From the NCBI RefSeq assembly GCF_028858725.1, contig NC_084790.1:4532001-4596000 (forward strand): a stretch of DNA of 64,000 nt. The letters are read 5' to 3'. A program made the position numbers and the translations under genes. How positions within the stretch are numbered: the first letter of the stretch is position 1; each line of letters starts with the position of its first letter. The DNA comes from Colius striatus (lineage: Eukaryota; Chordata; Aves; Coliiformes; Coliidae). Below the pieces are notes generated by a model. That model was not told where the DNA came from. It was given only the letters and a program-made list of their open reading frames with translations, and searched no databases. Positions 35,701-45,564 of the stretch are shown piece by piece.

Positions 35701-37682
35701 CCGGAGAGATCCGAGTCTGTTGCGCGCTCTGTTTCCCATTATTTTCATTATTAATCCTACTGCTCCTCCAATTATGATAATTTCAGCGCTCGGTCTTTCA
35801 GGAAAAAATGCTGGTGCCGAGTCTTTGTAAAATACTTCCGCGGAGGAGAAAAGAAAAAAACCCCACCCCAACGTTTATAGCAGTTTGTGACAGAAAATCG
35901 TTTGGGCTATGCTGTCAGCATGCCTACTAATATCTGAATAATTAATGTCAGGCTTCCCCCCCCCCCCCCTTCTTCAAATATTAACATGTTTAGAATCCTT
36001 GTCAAAATCGAGCACACCTCCTTGAAATTGCCAGTAAAGATAAGGTGAGGCAGGCGGGCTTCAAAATAGTTTTGGTTTGGGGTTATTTTTGGTGTTTATT
36101 TATTGTTTTTCTTTTGAAATGTGAGAGAAATCCAGACAGGGGGGGGAAAAAGGGTATCTGGGAGTCTGGTGTGTTTTCTGCATTACCAACTCTTTTTTTT
36201 TAGGTGGTGATGTGTGCAGCTGCACTCGCCTGTGTTTTATGGGTGATCACGGATGTATGTGCACACGTGCTCAGCTGCTCGCCTGGAGCACCCGTGTCCA
36301 CGTGTGCACAGAAATTATTTAACGTGCTGTCACAGAGCCCCGGAACCTCTTTTGGGATGAGTAAGAGGGTGCAGAGCCCTGTGGGGGAAGCAGCTCCCCG
36401 GAGCAAGAGGCTGCAGGACCACTCCTCCCCCTCCTGATGCTGATCCGACCCCGCTGATGGCTTTTCTTCTTAAGGAGCCTTTCGGAATAATTAAACAACC
36501 TGGGAACTGGAGGGGAGGAGAGGCTTTTAGGGGGAGGGGGCTGCTGCTGGGAAACTCCCATGTATCTGGAGGCAAATCCCGACTTGTTCTCGGGGAAGAA
36601 ACACGGGGTCTGTCGGAGTGGAGCTGCCGTCCAGGAAAATTGAATGACGCCACCTCCCCTGTCTTCCCGGTGTATATATATATTTATAACATCCCAAGGG
36701 TGTAGCTCTGTCTCTCTTGGTTTAAAACAAAACCAGACAAGAGTCTTGAGGGTCAAAAGGGAGGTGGGGGAGGGCTTTTCTCCACCTACCCCCAGACAAA
36801 GATCCCTTTGAATCTAATCAAGCAGAAAAGAAATCCCTTTCCTGTGTGTTTTTGTACGAGGGGAGAGGGGTTAAAGCTGCCCTGGAAGGTAAAAGGAAAG
36901 GAGATCCCATTTTTCCTTTCAACAATGAGATCTTTATAAATGTTCTCCAAAAAAAAAAAAAAAAGCCAAAAAAAGAAAAGAAAGAACAACAAAAAAAAAA
37001 AAAGCCTGAGCCCAGCCCCAGCAGTGGAAGGATGTTGCTGTGTTTCCTCCACGGACAAGGCAAAAGTGGGGGTGGCAGCAATGCCCCAGCCTGGAGGTGA
37101 TGTGGGGGGTGGCACTTTGGAGAAAGTCAGGCAGAGTTGTGACAGGGTGTTTGCTGTGAGGGTGGGATGCAATTTGGTGGTTTATTTTCTCCAGGGGGAG
37201 TGGGGTGTGGGTGGTGGTGGGGGGGAAGGTTTCCAGTGCTCCCACCCTGCTCTGCCACTTTTGGAGAGTGTCTGGAGAGGCTCAGACTTTGCCAGCAAAG
37301 AGCAGCCACCTCCTGCTGCAGCCCTTGCACATTGCTGCAACCACCTGATTTCATACATTTCATCATTCCTGCAGTGGGTCAGATCCTATCTCCATCCAGA
37401 TCAACTGGAAAACTTTGCCAAGGCTCCTCTTCCTCTTGTCCATGGCCTGCCAAAGCCCAGCTGAGGGGCCCAAAGACCCTGCTTGGGCTGGAGAATGTTT
37501 CCTTTGATGTAAAACACTTCCTGGGAAGAAGGCTGGGCTACCAGTCCCTCAGAGGGGTGACAAGAGTCCCGAGGCACTGTGCTTGTGCTTCTACTTTCTA
37601 TGGTTCTTCTTGGTGACCTTGGGCATGCCTGGACAGAAATCACATCCCTGTCCCCTCCTGTGGGGTAACAGGGGAGACCTGT

Positions 37683-37781
37683 GAGCTGCAGGATGAGGAT
37701 CCCACTGGGATGCACTGCAGGATGAGGATCCCATCAGGATGAGCTGCAGGATGAGGATCCGTCTGGAATGAGCTGCAGGAC
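37683..37781. repeat. 29-bp minisatellite, 3.4 copies
   Basis: Units start at 37683, 37712 and 37741, each built on GAGCTGCAGGATGAGGATCC followed by a variable end; a partial fourth unit starts at 37770. Confidence 0.9.
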
Positions 37782-38811
37782 TTGCTGGCATCACCCATGA
37801 GACCTTCCCAGTCCAGGGACCTTTGCTGTGCCAGAGCTCCTGGGATCCCTGTACAGGAGTGCTGGCGTGCCAGCATGGGCATAATGCTTGCTCTACGTGC
37901 TTTTTTATCAGTGTCATTACAAAACCATCCTGTCCCCCTGCAACACCCCGATTTGTCACCATATGTGCACCTACCTCTGGGTCCCTGAGGGCACAGCGGT
38001 GACAGGAGCCCTGTTGCTTCCTTCCTCCTCAGTGAGCCCCTCTCTGCAGTGCAGACAAGGCCTCAGACGCTGCTTTTACATCCTTTTAACTAATACCACA
38101 TGACAGTGATTTAAGCTAATCAGTACAACCTCCCCGTGTCAATGCAAGAATCCTCATAACCTCGGTGTTTACATTAAGTACAGCAGCATTTTGGCTATAA
38201 AAGCACTTTCAATCTGACATTAACTGCAGTGTAACGATGTTAGATTGACTGGAGTTGGGTCAAACGACTACCAAAAGCCTGCTAGAAAGAAGCTGCCGTG
38301 GAATTTATTGCAAAAGCATTAAGAGTGGAGATGTCCCTGAGAGGCTGGACTTCCCCTGGGCTCACAGAAGCTGTTTTGCATTTATGCACCAATGTTTTGT
38401 ACCAGTTCCCCTGGGCAATTTGCAGCAGCCCGGCTGTGCTTTGCTGGGCTGGGCTGTGAGTTGGGGGCAGCTCGCAGCAGATCTCTGCCTTGTAGCAGCT
38501 GTTTACTGTGTCCAGTTGCAAACCTGGTAACCCACGAGGTGCTGGAGCTGGTTGGAGAATTGCTTTGCTCCCTTTCCCTGCCTCGCTGATGGTTTGCTGT
38601 CAATGCTGTTGCTCTGACAGCAAAAGCAGCCTGGTTAGATCAAGGCAAAGCCACTGCTTGGGGTGATGGAGGGGCTGGAGGAGCTCAAGCGAGGGGTGCT
38701 GGGCCTGGGTCTCACACAGCTGTGTCAGTGGGGACACCCAGCCATCCGGCTTAGCCCAGCACAGCACAGCACATGGGACCAGGGTGCCAACCACAACACC
38801 TCCTGTGGGTC

Positions 38812-39445
38812 ATGCAATCACAGAACTGCTTTGGTTGGAAAAGAGTATTAAGTTCCTGGAGTCCCAGCCCTGCCCTCACCCTGCCCAGGCCACCACTGAC
38901 CCCTGTCCCTCAGCACCTCAGCTCCACGGCTTTGGGATCCCTCCAGGGCTGGGCACTGCCCCAGCTCCCTGGGCAGCCTGGCACAGGGGCTGACACCCCT
39001 CTCAGGGAAAAAATTCTTCCTCAGCTACAATCCAAACCTCCAGTGGGGCAACATGAGCCCATTTCCTCTTGTTCTGTCACTCATAACTGTAGAGAAGAAA
39101 CCAATCCCCAGCTCCCTGCAGCCTCCTGTCAGGGAGTGTCAGGGAGGGCTCCTGTCTCCCCTCAGCCTCCTCTTCTCTGGGCTCAACACCCCCATTCCCT
39201 CAGCCCCTCCCCAGCACCCTTGTGCTCCAGCCCCTTCCCCAGCTCTGTGCCCAGCTCTGGCCTCGCTGCAGCCCCTCAGTGTCCCTGTGGCAGTGAGTGA
39301 GGGGCTCAGCACTGAACACAGCCCTGGAGCTGCAGCCGCACCAGGGCTACAGTCCCTGCCCTGCCTCTGCTGCCACACCAGTGCTGATACAAGCCAGGAT
39401 GCCCTTGGCCTTCTTGCCCACCTGGCTTATGGTCACAACCTTTGA
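38812..39445 (-). mobile_element. CR1 LINE 3' fragment (longer copy)
   Basis: Antisense CR1: begins with the reversed octamer region 'caatcacagaactgctttgg', then 'ctgggcagcctggcacaggg', 'aaaaaattcttcctcagcta', 'ctcctcttctctgggctcaa' and on into the end of the former ORF2 region ('gccaggatgcccttggcc'). 5'-truncated. Confidence 0.88.
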
Positions 39446-41044
39446 ACCTGTGTTCAGAGATTCCCTTTGCCACAGCCTGTGTCTGAATGGGAGCTACAGC
39501 CCAAGGGAAGTGGAGGGCTACAGCCCTGGGACTGGAGGGGCACCAGAAGTGTTTTCCTACCCACAGACTCTTAGCTGCAGGGGAGTGGAATAAACTGCAG
39601 TGCTTTGATTTCTGCCTGTGCATGTCCATGTTGGTCTTCACATCATTTCAGCTGTTTTGGCAGCAAATTTATTGTTGAAATAATTAAGCCATTATTAAAA
39701 TAGTGCTTGTAAACAGCTTTGGATGCACAATATTTGTTTTTCTGAGAGGGATGCAGCTCTTTGCCAGGGCTGTGCAGCTGGATTTGAAGATGCAGATACC
39801 CCATCATTGCCCTTGGGTTGGGTTTGTAACACCCTCTCAGCTTTTGGATACATGCAGCTCTCTGATTACTAGCAGGGATGGGTTTCCTGGCAGTTTGCTG
39901 CAGATGCCACCTCTGTCCTCATGGAGGGAGCCTCGAACTGTTTCCATGCCTTATCCCAGAGGCTGCTGTCTCCTCTTTTCCTGTCCCACACTCCCTCTTC
40001 CCTCTCCAACTTGCTCCATGCCTTTTCCTCCTCTGTATTTCCTTCTCTGATGGCCAGTGCCCCACACCCACCCCAATCACATTTCAGTGCAGATATGTTT
40101 GAAAATAAACAAGCCATTAAATAAAAAAAAAGCTATAAAACCAAATAAATAAGCTCTTATTACTAGTTCCCAATCCTCCAAAGACCCAGTCCTGCAGTCT
40201 TGTCCCCTGGGTGTTTTCTGGCAACCATGAAGGCAGAGACAACATCCGAGTATGACGTCCCTCCCCAGTCCCACGTGCAATTTAGAGGCTTCACTGAGGA
40301 CTATATATCTGAGCACACACACAAATATATATGTATAGATATATATGTATCTCCCCAATGCTGCTTAATCCATCTGCTCATGTAGCAACAGCTCTTTATT
40401 TGACTGCTATTTATACTTTCCCATAGGCTCCAAAGGCAGGAAGGACCCCGTGGCTGTTTCCCTCTGTAGCAGCCCTCCCCTTACAACCACCATCCCACTG
40501 CCTCACAGTTTTCCTTGTTTCATGGCTTGCAATATTTCCATGAGAGAGGGAAGACAGGTCCCCCAGCACCTTTCCCTTCCCAATGGTTCTGCTCCATGCA
40601 GCAATCTCAGAGATGAAGGAGGCTGAATGTGAACTTGCTGATGCCCAGGGGTGACTTTTGCTCCTTGTTTTGGTCAGTTTCTGGCCCAAAGTCCATTCCG
40701 TGGGTGCCCTCTACCAGTACCCTACAAGTGTCAAGACCCTCAGAGTGTTTTCATCAGGCCAGCTGCTTTTTTTATAGTATGCAGAATGTGTCTCATCCCT
40801 TTCCCAAATACAGGCATTCCTGGGGTTCCTGTGGGTGCTGGTGAAACACGCGCTGCAGCAAGCAGTGGTGAGAGAGCTCACCTCATGGTCTCTTAGAATG
40901 GGGAGGCCATAGGTAGAGTTGCCCCTCTGGACCATCTACATGACCTTGAGCAAATCTCCCTTTTCCACTTTACCCTTTACCCCCTTTGCTCTCAGGTGTT
41001 TTCAACCTGGCCCCTGCCCTCACCACCAACAAACTGCTTCTCAG
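39446..41044. other. Intergenic, no gene seen
   Basis: No exons recognised. An AT-rich ATATATGTAT-type stretch lies at 40320-40352. Confidence 0.5.
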
Positions 41045-41303
41045 GGGAATGAGTGACAGGACACAAGATGGAACACAAGAAGTTCCACTGGAACACAAAG
41101 AAAAACTTCTTTCCTATGAAGGTGAGGGAGCCCTGGCCCAGGCTGCCCAGGGAGGGTGTGCAGTCTTGATCTCAGGAGGTCTCCAGACCCACCTGGACAC
41201 ATTCCTGTGCCCCCTGATGGAGTGGAACCTGCTTTAGCAGGGGCTTGGGTTGATTATCTCTAGAGGTCTCTTCCAATTCCCACCATTGTGTGATTCTGTG
41301 AGA
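41045..41303 (+). mobile_element. CR1 LINE 3'-end fragment
   Basis: Sense-strand CR1 ending 'ccattgtgtgattctgtgag'. Its middle ('ggcccaggctgcccaggga', 'ctccagacccacctggacac', 'cctttagcaggggcttggg'-like) closely matches the copy at 63001-63283, so both belong to one subfamily. The retrovirus inserted about 90 bp after its end. Confidence 0.87.
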
Positions 41304-41388
41304 TGAGGAACCCCACACAGGGCAAATTAAACAGACTGGTGATGGACTTATCACACTCCAGAGCTGCCTTAGGGGCAACCTCAAATGC

Positions 41389-41394
41389 ATAGGG
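41389..41394. repeat. Provirus target-site duplication, left copy
   Basis: ATAGGG directly before the left LTR. The same 6 bases follow the right LTR at 47843-47848. Six bp is the size made by betaretroviral and alpharetroviral integrases. Confidence 0.92.
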
Positions 41395-41675
41395 TGTTGT
41401 TGTTGTGAAGGCAATAATCACTCAAATACGTAGAGGGTCTAAGTAATGCACGTGCAGAGACGTACAGGGGCAACGTAGTACAACCACCAGAGCTGACTCG
41501 AAGCCACCCTTCCTTTGCTAGCTACCTCCTTATATGCTGCTTCTGCCCATGAGATCACCCAGGGCCCAATTGATTAACTTGCAGCACCTGTTTCTGAAGT
41601 AGCATGCCAGCTGCATTAACTTATCCCTACCATCTTTATTCAAGCTGGCTGGTCCAAGCTACGTCTGTGCCTACA
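41395..41675 (-). repeat. 3' LTR of the provirus
   Basis: 281 bp, TG...CA ends, reading TGTAGGC...CAACAACA on the minus strand. It has a TATA box ATATAAGG (41528-41535 on the minus strand), placing transcription start near 41505 and an R-U5 part of about 110 bp. An AATAAA (41635-41640) lies upstream of the TATA box in U3; no hexamer is seen in R. Confidence 0.95.
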
Positions 41676-41696
41676 ATTCCCCCCTTTTTCTTTTTT
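41676..41696 (-). other. Polypurine tract
   Basis: On the minus strand, six A, G, five A, six G, then AAT, directly before the 3' LTR. This is the plus-strand primer site in reverse transcription. Confidence 0.92.
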
Positions 41697-42130
41697 GAAC
41701 CAGCCAGCCTTTAGCAACACATTTCAGAATTAAAGGTACATGAAGAAAACATAAATATTTTTACCCATGGCCATGAGTTTACAACAAAAGGTCAATAACA
41801 GCTACATCGCTGAACAATACAATACAGAAATCCATAAAGTCAAAATAAACAATCTGATATGTGTTGGTAGGAGGGACGCACACTGGCAGGAAGGGATGAG
41901 GTCTTGGTAGCTCCACTGATATTTCTTTTTCCTGATGTAGTTCTGGACTTTTCTTCAGATCCTTTAGCATGCTGATCTGTGAGCATTATCAATAAGATGA
42001 AAATATCTCTTCATCTGTTGGTCATCTTAAGTTCTTTAATTCTTTTATAGCTGAAGGAATTTACAGCAGCCTAAGTGGTGCCACAGTTGCGAGGGTTTAC
42101 ATTTTAATAGAGTGATGGATTGAGGGTGGA
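41697..42130 (-). other. Region between pol and the polypurine tract, no env
   Basis: About 430 bp in the place of env. It has no frame longer than about 60 codons and nothing resembling a signal peptide, surface or transmembrane protein. In other simple or env-less class II elements this place can carry an RNA export element. Whether it does here is unknown. Confidence 0.75.
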
Positions 42131-44773
42131 TCACTTGGTTCTTTCCTCAAGATTGTTTTTTCCATTGGTCTTACAGTTAAGTCCTTTCTGTTGATGTGGC
42201 TTGATCCATTTTGCCGGAATCCATCGGGGACCTTGATCTGTAATGACACAAGCATAGCCTCTTCCCCACGTTAACAGATCTGCAGGTCCTTGCCACTCTC
42301 CAGTAGTGGGATTCTTATACCAAACTTTAGGTTTGTCAGTAAAATCCAAATCCCGACTCATTTGGGCAAAGTGTGTTAATGCCGGTGGTTCATTCCGGTT
42401 TGCCACAATTCTGAGATGATTCATTGTATAAAGGGCTTTCATTAGTCTGTCTTGAGGACTCACCCCCTCTTCCCCCGTTTTTTGTTTTTCTAGAAGGCCT
42501 TTTAAGGTTTGATGTGTCCGTTCAATAATGGCTTGACCGGTGGAATTTCCTGGGATACCAGTAGTATGTTTAACACCCCATAAGTTTAGAAACTTACGTG
42601 TTTTACTGGCTATGTATCCCGAGCCATTATCAGTTTTTATCTCTCTTGGAACACCAAGGACAGCAAAGCAACTCCTCCAATGTCTTATGACGTCTCGAGA
42701 ACTGTCACTGGTTAAGGCTGTGGCCCAAACCATGGCTGAATAGGTATCAATAGTAACATGTATACGTTTAAATCGCCCAAAAGGAGCATAGACAGTGATA
42801 TCTGATTGCCATATACCTAAAGGTGCCAGACCCCTGGGATTGACTCCTACTCCTAGGCCGATCTGATTCTGGCATGCAGGGCACGTGGAAACAATACCCT
42901 GAGCGTCCGATATAGTCAGGTCAAACTGCTTCGCCAGCATTTTCGCACTTTGATGAAAAAAATCGTGCGATCTTCGGGCTTGAGAAAATTTGTCAATTAT
43001 TGGCCCCGTAGGTATCAATAAAGGAGCTGCCACTATCCTGTCAACAATTTCATTGCCAACTGATAGGCCATCTTTTAAGCCCGAATGGCTTCGAATATGT
43101 CCAATATAATAAGCAGTTTGCCGTTCATTTATCTGATGCCAGAGTCTCAGAAATAAGTTATACAGATTCTGATTAGAGATTTCTTTCAACAGCGCTCTCT
43201 CTAATCGAGAGACAGCATCGACCACATAGAGGGAATCGGAGATGATGTTTAATGGGACGTCTGACCATTTCTCAAAAGTTTTAACTACAGCCATCAGTTC
43301 CAGCAGTTGAACTGAACTGCCTGGGGAGTGGACAGTTAGATTTTGCCATTTTCCATTTTCCCACCAAACCACTCCTGCTTTGGCTTGGATCTTACTGGCG
43401 TCGGTAAAAACAGTCAGGCCTTTAACGGGTACTGCTGATCTCAACGGCCGGTCTTCCATTTGAAATTTAACAGAAAACAATTTATGGGCCGGATAATGAT
43501 TATTTATAGTTCCTGGATAAGACAATAAGGCCCACTGTAATTCATCAGATTGTTGCAGTGCCCAGTTCAAGAACTCATCTGTGAGAGGAAGGAAAATGAT
43601 GTCTGCCTCAATCCCTGCTATTTCCAGCAGACGTTTCCTGGCCTTAACTATTATTTTTGCAATTGCCTCAAGCCTCGTGGTAATTGTTTTTTGTAAATTA
43701 TATGGCAAAAATATCCACTCCAGGATCCTCAATGGGTCTTTCGCTACTGAATCCCATTGCATCAAGATTGCCATTACATGCTGGTTTTGACTTATCACAG
43801 CAATGTTAATTGACAAGTCAGGATCATATCGGTGACTGTAGTTATTGACTATCTTGCTTCCTATTTTTTCTATTGCTTGGATTTGCTGCCGAGACAGTCT
43901 TCGCGCACTATCAGCCTCTACTGAGCCCTTTAACAAAGGCATTAGTGGCGCAAGATCCTCATTTGTGATACCACATATGGTTCGTACCCATTGGATATCA
44001 CCTATCAGCTTTTGAACGTCTGTTAAGTTAGCAATATCTGTTTTAATTGCCACCTTCTGAGGATAAATGCGCGCATCAGTGATAATATTACCTAAATATT
44101 TCCAAGAGGCGTGCATTTGTACCTTCTCTGGCGCGATCACCAACCCGGAGTTGCTTAACTGTCGGTTCACTTCTTGTAGAATGCGATGCTGGTCCAGGCC
44201 TTTCCCTGCAATCAAGATATCATCCATATAATGGTAAAATAAGACACGAGGGTATTTTTTGCGCAGAGGTGCCAGCGCCCAGGCAACATAAGTTTGACAA
44301 ATAGTTGGTGAGTTCTTCATTCCCTGAGGTAAAACAGTCCATTGATATCGTTTTGCTGGCTCTTGTTTGTTAATCGATGGTACTGTAAAGGCAAACTTCT
44401 CACTGTCATCCTCATGTAAGGGAATTGTGAAAAAACAGTCCTTTAAGTCAATCACCAACAGGGGCCACTCTTTTGGAAGCATTGCAGGAGAGGGTAATCC
44501 TGGCTGTAAAGCACCCATGTCCTGCATCACTGCATTAACAGCTCTTAAATCATGTAACAGCCTCCACTTCCCTGATTTTTTAGGGATAGTAAAAATTGGT
44601 GTATTCCATGGACTGGTGGATGGTTTAATATGACCCTTCTCTAGTTGTTCATTTACTAATTCATGAATGTGGGCGAGCTTTTCTTTGCTTAGCGGCCATT
44701 GATCAATCCAAACTGGTTTATCTGTTAGCCAGGTTAACTTCAGGATTGGTCGCCCATCAATGGCCGCCATTAA
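42131..44773 (-). CDS. pol: Provirus pol: reverse transcriptase, RNase H, integrase
   Basis: Entered by a -1 shift at A AAT TTT (44773-44779) at the end of pro; numbering here is from the ATG at 44770 (879 codons). Reverse transcriptase: first catalytic Asp D108 (VIDLKD) and YMDD at 181-184. RNase H: D457 (FTDAS), E491, D512 (SDSLYV) and D577, all present. Integrase: zinc-binding H602, H606, C630, C633; catalytic D657, D714 (TDNGSGY) and E750; then a C-terminal tryptophan-rich domain (WQGPADLLTWGRGYA) usual for class II elements. No stop, frameshift or lost catalytic residue is visible. It copies the element's RNA and integrates the DNA; made only as a Gag-Pro-Pol fusion. Confidence 0.95.
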   Translation of the reverse strand, partial: LMAAIDGRPILKLTWLTDKPVWIDQWPLSKEKLAHIHELVNEQLEKGHIKPSTSPWNTPIFTIPKKSGKWRLLHDLRAVNAVMQDMGALQPGLPSPAMLPKEWPLLVIDLKDCFFTIPLHEDDSEKFAFTVPSINKQEPAKRYQWTVLPQGMKNSPTICQTYVAWALAPLRKKYPRVLFYHYMDDILIAGKGLDQHRILQEVNRQLSNSGLVIAPEKVQMHASWKYLGNIITDARIYPQKVAIKTDIANLTDVQKLIGDIQWVRTICGITNEDLAPLMPLLKGSVEADSARRLSRQQIQAIEKIGSKIVNNYSHRYDPDLSINIAVISQNQHVMAILMQWDSVAKDPLRILEWIFLPYNLQKTITTRLEAIAKIIVKARKRLLEIAGIEADIIFLPLTDEFLNWALQQSDELQWALLSYPGTINNHYPAHKLFSVKFQMEDRPLRSAVPVKGLTVFTDASKIQAKAGVVWWENGKWQNLTVHSPGSSVQLLELMAVVKTFEKWSDVPLNIISDSLYVVDAVSRLERALLKEISNQNLYNLFLRLWHQINERQTAYYIGHIRSHSGLKDGLSVGNEIVDRIVAAPLLIPTGPIIDKFSQARRSHDFFHQSAKMLAKQFDLTISDAQGIVSTCPACQNQIGLGVGVNPRGLAPLGIWQSDITVYAPFGRFKRIHVTIDTYSAMVWATALTSDSSRDVIRHWRSCFAVLGVPREIKTDNGSGYIASKTRKFLNLWGVKHTTGIPGNSTGQAIIERTHQTLKGLLEKQKTGEEGVSPQDRLMKALYTMNHLRIVANRNEPPALTHFAQMSRDLDFTDKPKVWYKNPTTGEWQGPADLLTWGRGYACVITDQGPRWIPAKWIKPHQQKGLNCKTNGKNNLEERTK

Positions 44774-45564
44774 AAATTTTCATTTGACAAACGAAAGCCC
44801 ATTTGGCTTAAGGCGTCTCTACCCAAAAGCCAAACTGAAGTATTCATTACATAGGGCCTAATTTGCACACATCTATTCTCTTCGCCCTGTATACATACCG
44901 AAATCAGGTCTGTGCTAATTTTTGTCATCTGTATTCCTCCTACTCCAACAACAGGGGTGTCTAAATTCTCTAAAGGCCAGCTTTTTGGCCAATAGGATAA
45001 TGGCACAATAGTAACATCTGCTCCCGTATCCAGTAATGTGTTGTACCCAACCATGTGTTCACCATTTGGATGTTGGAATACAACCGTCTGAGTGGGCTTT
45101 CCCTGTGAAAGCGGCACCGCCAGTCTTACCTCAGGTACTCCAGTGGATCCAAAACCACCGTCTCGACGCTTACGACTTCCTGCGAAAGGAACTTTAGCTC
45201 TGAAAGGAACTAATTGCGCTATTTTAGTTCCTTTAGGTATATGAACTGGTGGCTGCCAAACTTTAACCATTATTCCAATATTTCCTTCATAGTCTGCATC
45301 AATTACACCGGGGAGCACAAAAATACCTTGTCGAGAGGCCGATGACCGTCCTAAAAGCAAAGCGCTTAATCCATAGCCAAGGGGTCCATTAACGTTAGAG
45401 GAGATAATTGTTACCTCTGTGTTGTGGATGGTTACATCTACTGCTGTTTCCACATCCACTCCTGCGCTTCCTGCAGTGGCTGATCTGAGGCCATCCAGGC
45501 AGCTCTTGGTGTTGAAGGGCGTTTTTGTGTCATCGCGCTCGCCCTTTTTGCGCTCGTCAACCCG
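44770..45564 (-). CDS. pro: Provirus pro: dUTPase plus aspartic protease
   Basis: Read in the -1 frame after the slippery heptamer G GGA AAC (45564-45570) inside the end of gag, giving about 264 residues up to the stop at 44770. The first part is a trimeric-type dUTPase with all five motifs visible (ATAGSAGVDV, GRSSASRQGI, GVIDADYEGN, KGTKIAQLV, and a C-terminal GGFGSTG). The second part is a retroviral protease with the catalytic LLDTGADVTIV and the C-terminal GRDAL element. dUTPase before protease in the pro frame is typical of betaretroviruses. The protease cleaves the Gag and Gag-Pro-Pol precursors. The frame has no independent ATG near its start, supporting translation by frameshift only. 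Confidence 0.93.
   Translation of the reverse strand, partial: RVDERKKGERDDTKTPFNTKSCLDGLRSATAGSAGVDVETAVDVTIHNTEVTIISSNVNGPLGYGLSALLLGRSSASRQGIFVLPGVIDADYEGNIGIMVKVWQPPVHIPKGTKIAQLVPFRAKVPFAGSRKRRDGGFGSTGVPEVRLAVPLSQGKPTQTVVFQHPNGEHMVGYNTLLDTGADVTIVPLSYWPKSWPLENLDTPVVGVGGIQMTKISTDLISVCIQGEENRCVQIRPYVMNTSVWLLGRDALSQMGFRLSNENF
44773..44779 (-). other. pro-pol -1 frameshift site
   Basis: Heptamer AAATTTT as A AAT TTT directly before the pro stop codon TAA (44770-44772). The -1 shift enters the pol frame. Confidence 0.82.

Larger units (their letters stand above)
28041..38811. other. Intergenic, no gene recognised
   Basis: Long non-coding stretch. It holds A-rich tracts (28276-28315, 36951-37003), a degenerate tandem repeat (28779-28868), a small CpG island (29390-29740), ATA repeats (30243-30265), a TG-rich region (31430-31900), a run of 20 G (32610-32629), an ATT repeat (32761-32781), a C run (35956-35969), a CpG-rich exon-like block (35115-35560) and a 29-bp minisatellite (37683-37781). 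I looked for exons of SRCIN1, expected next by human gene order, and saw none. Confidence 0.5.

Noticed and set aside
41779..41970. 63-codon frame after pol as an env remnant
   Set aside because: No signal peptide, cleavage site or transmembrane protein likeness.
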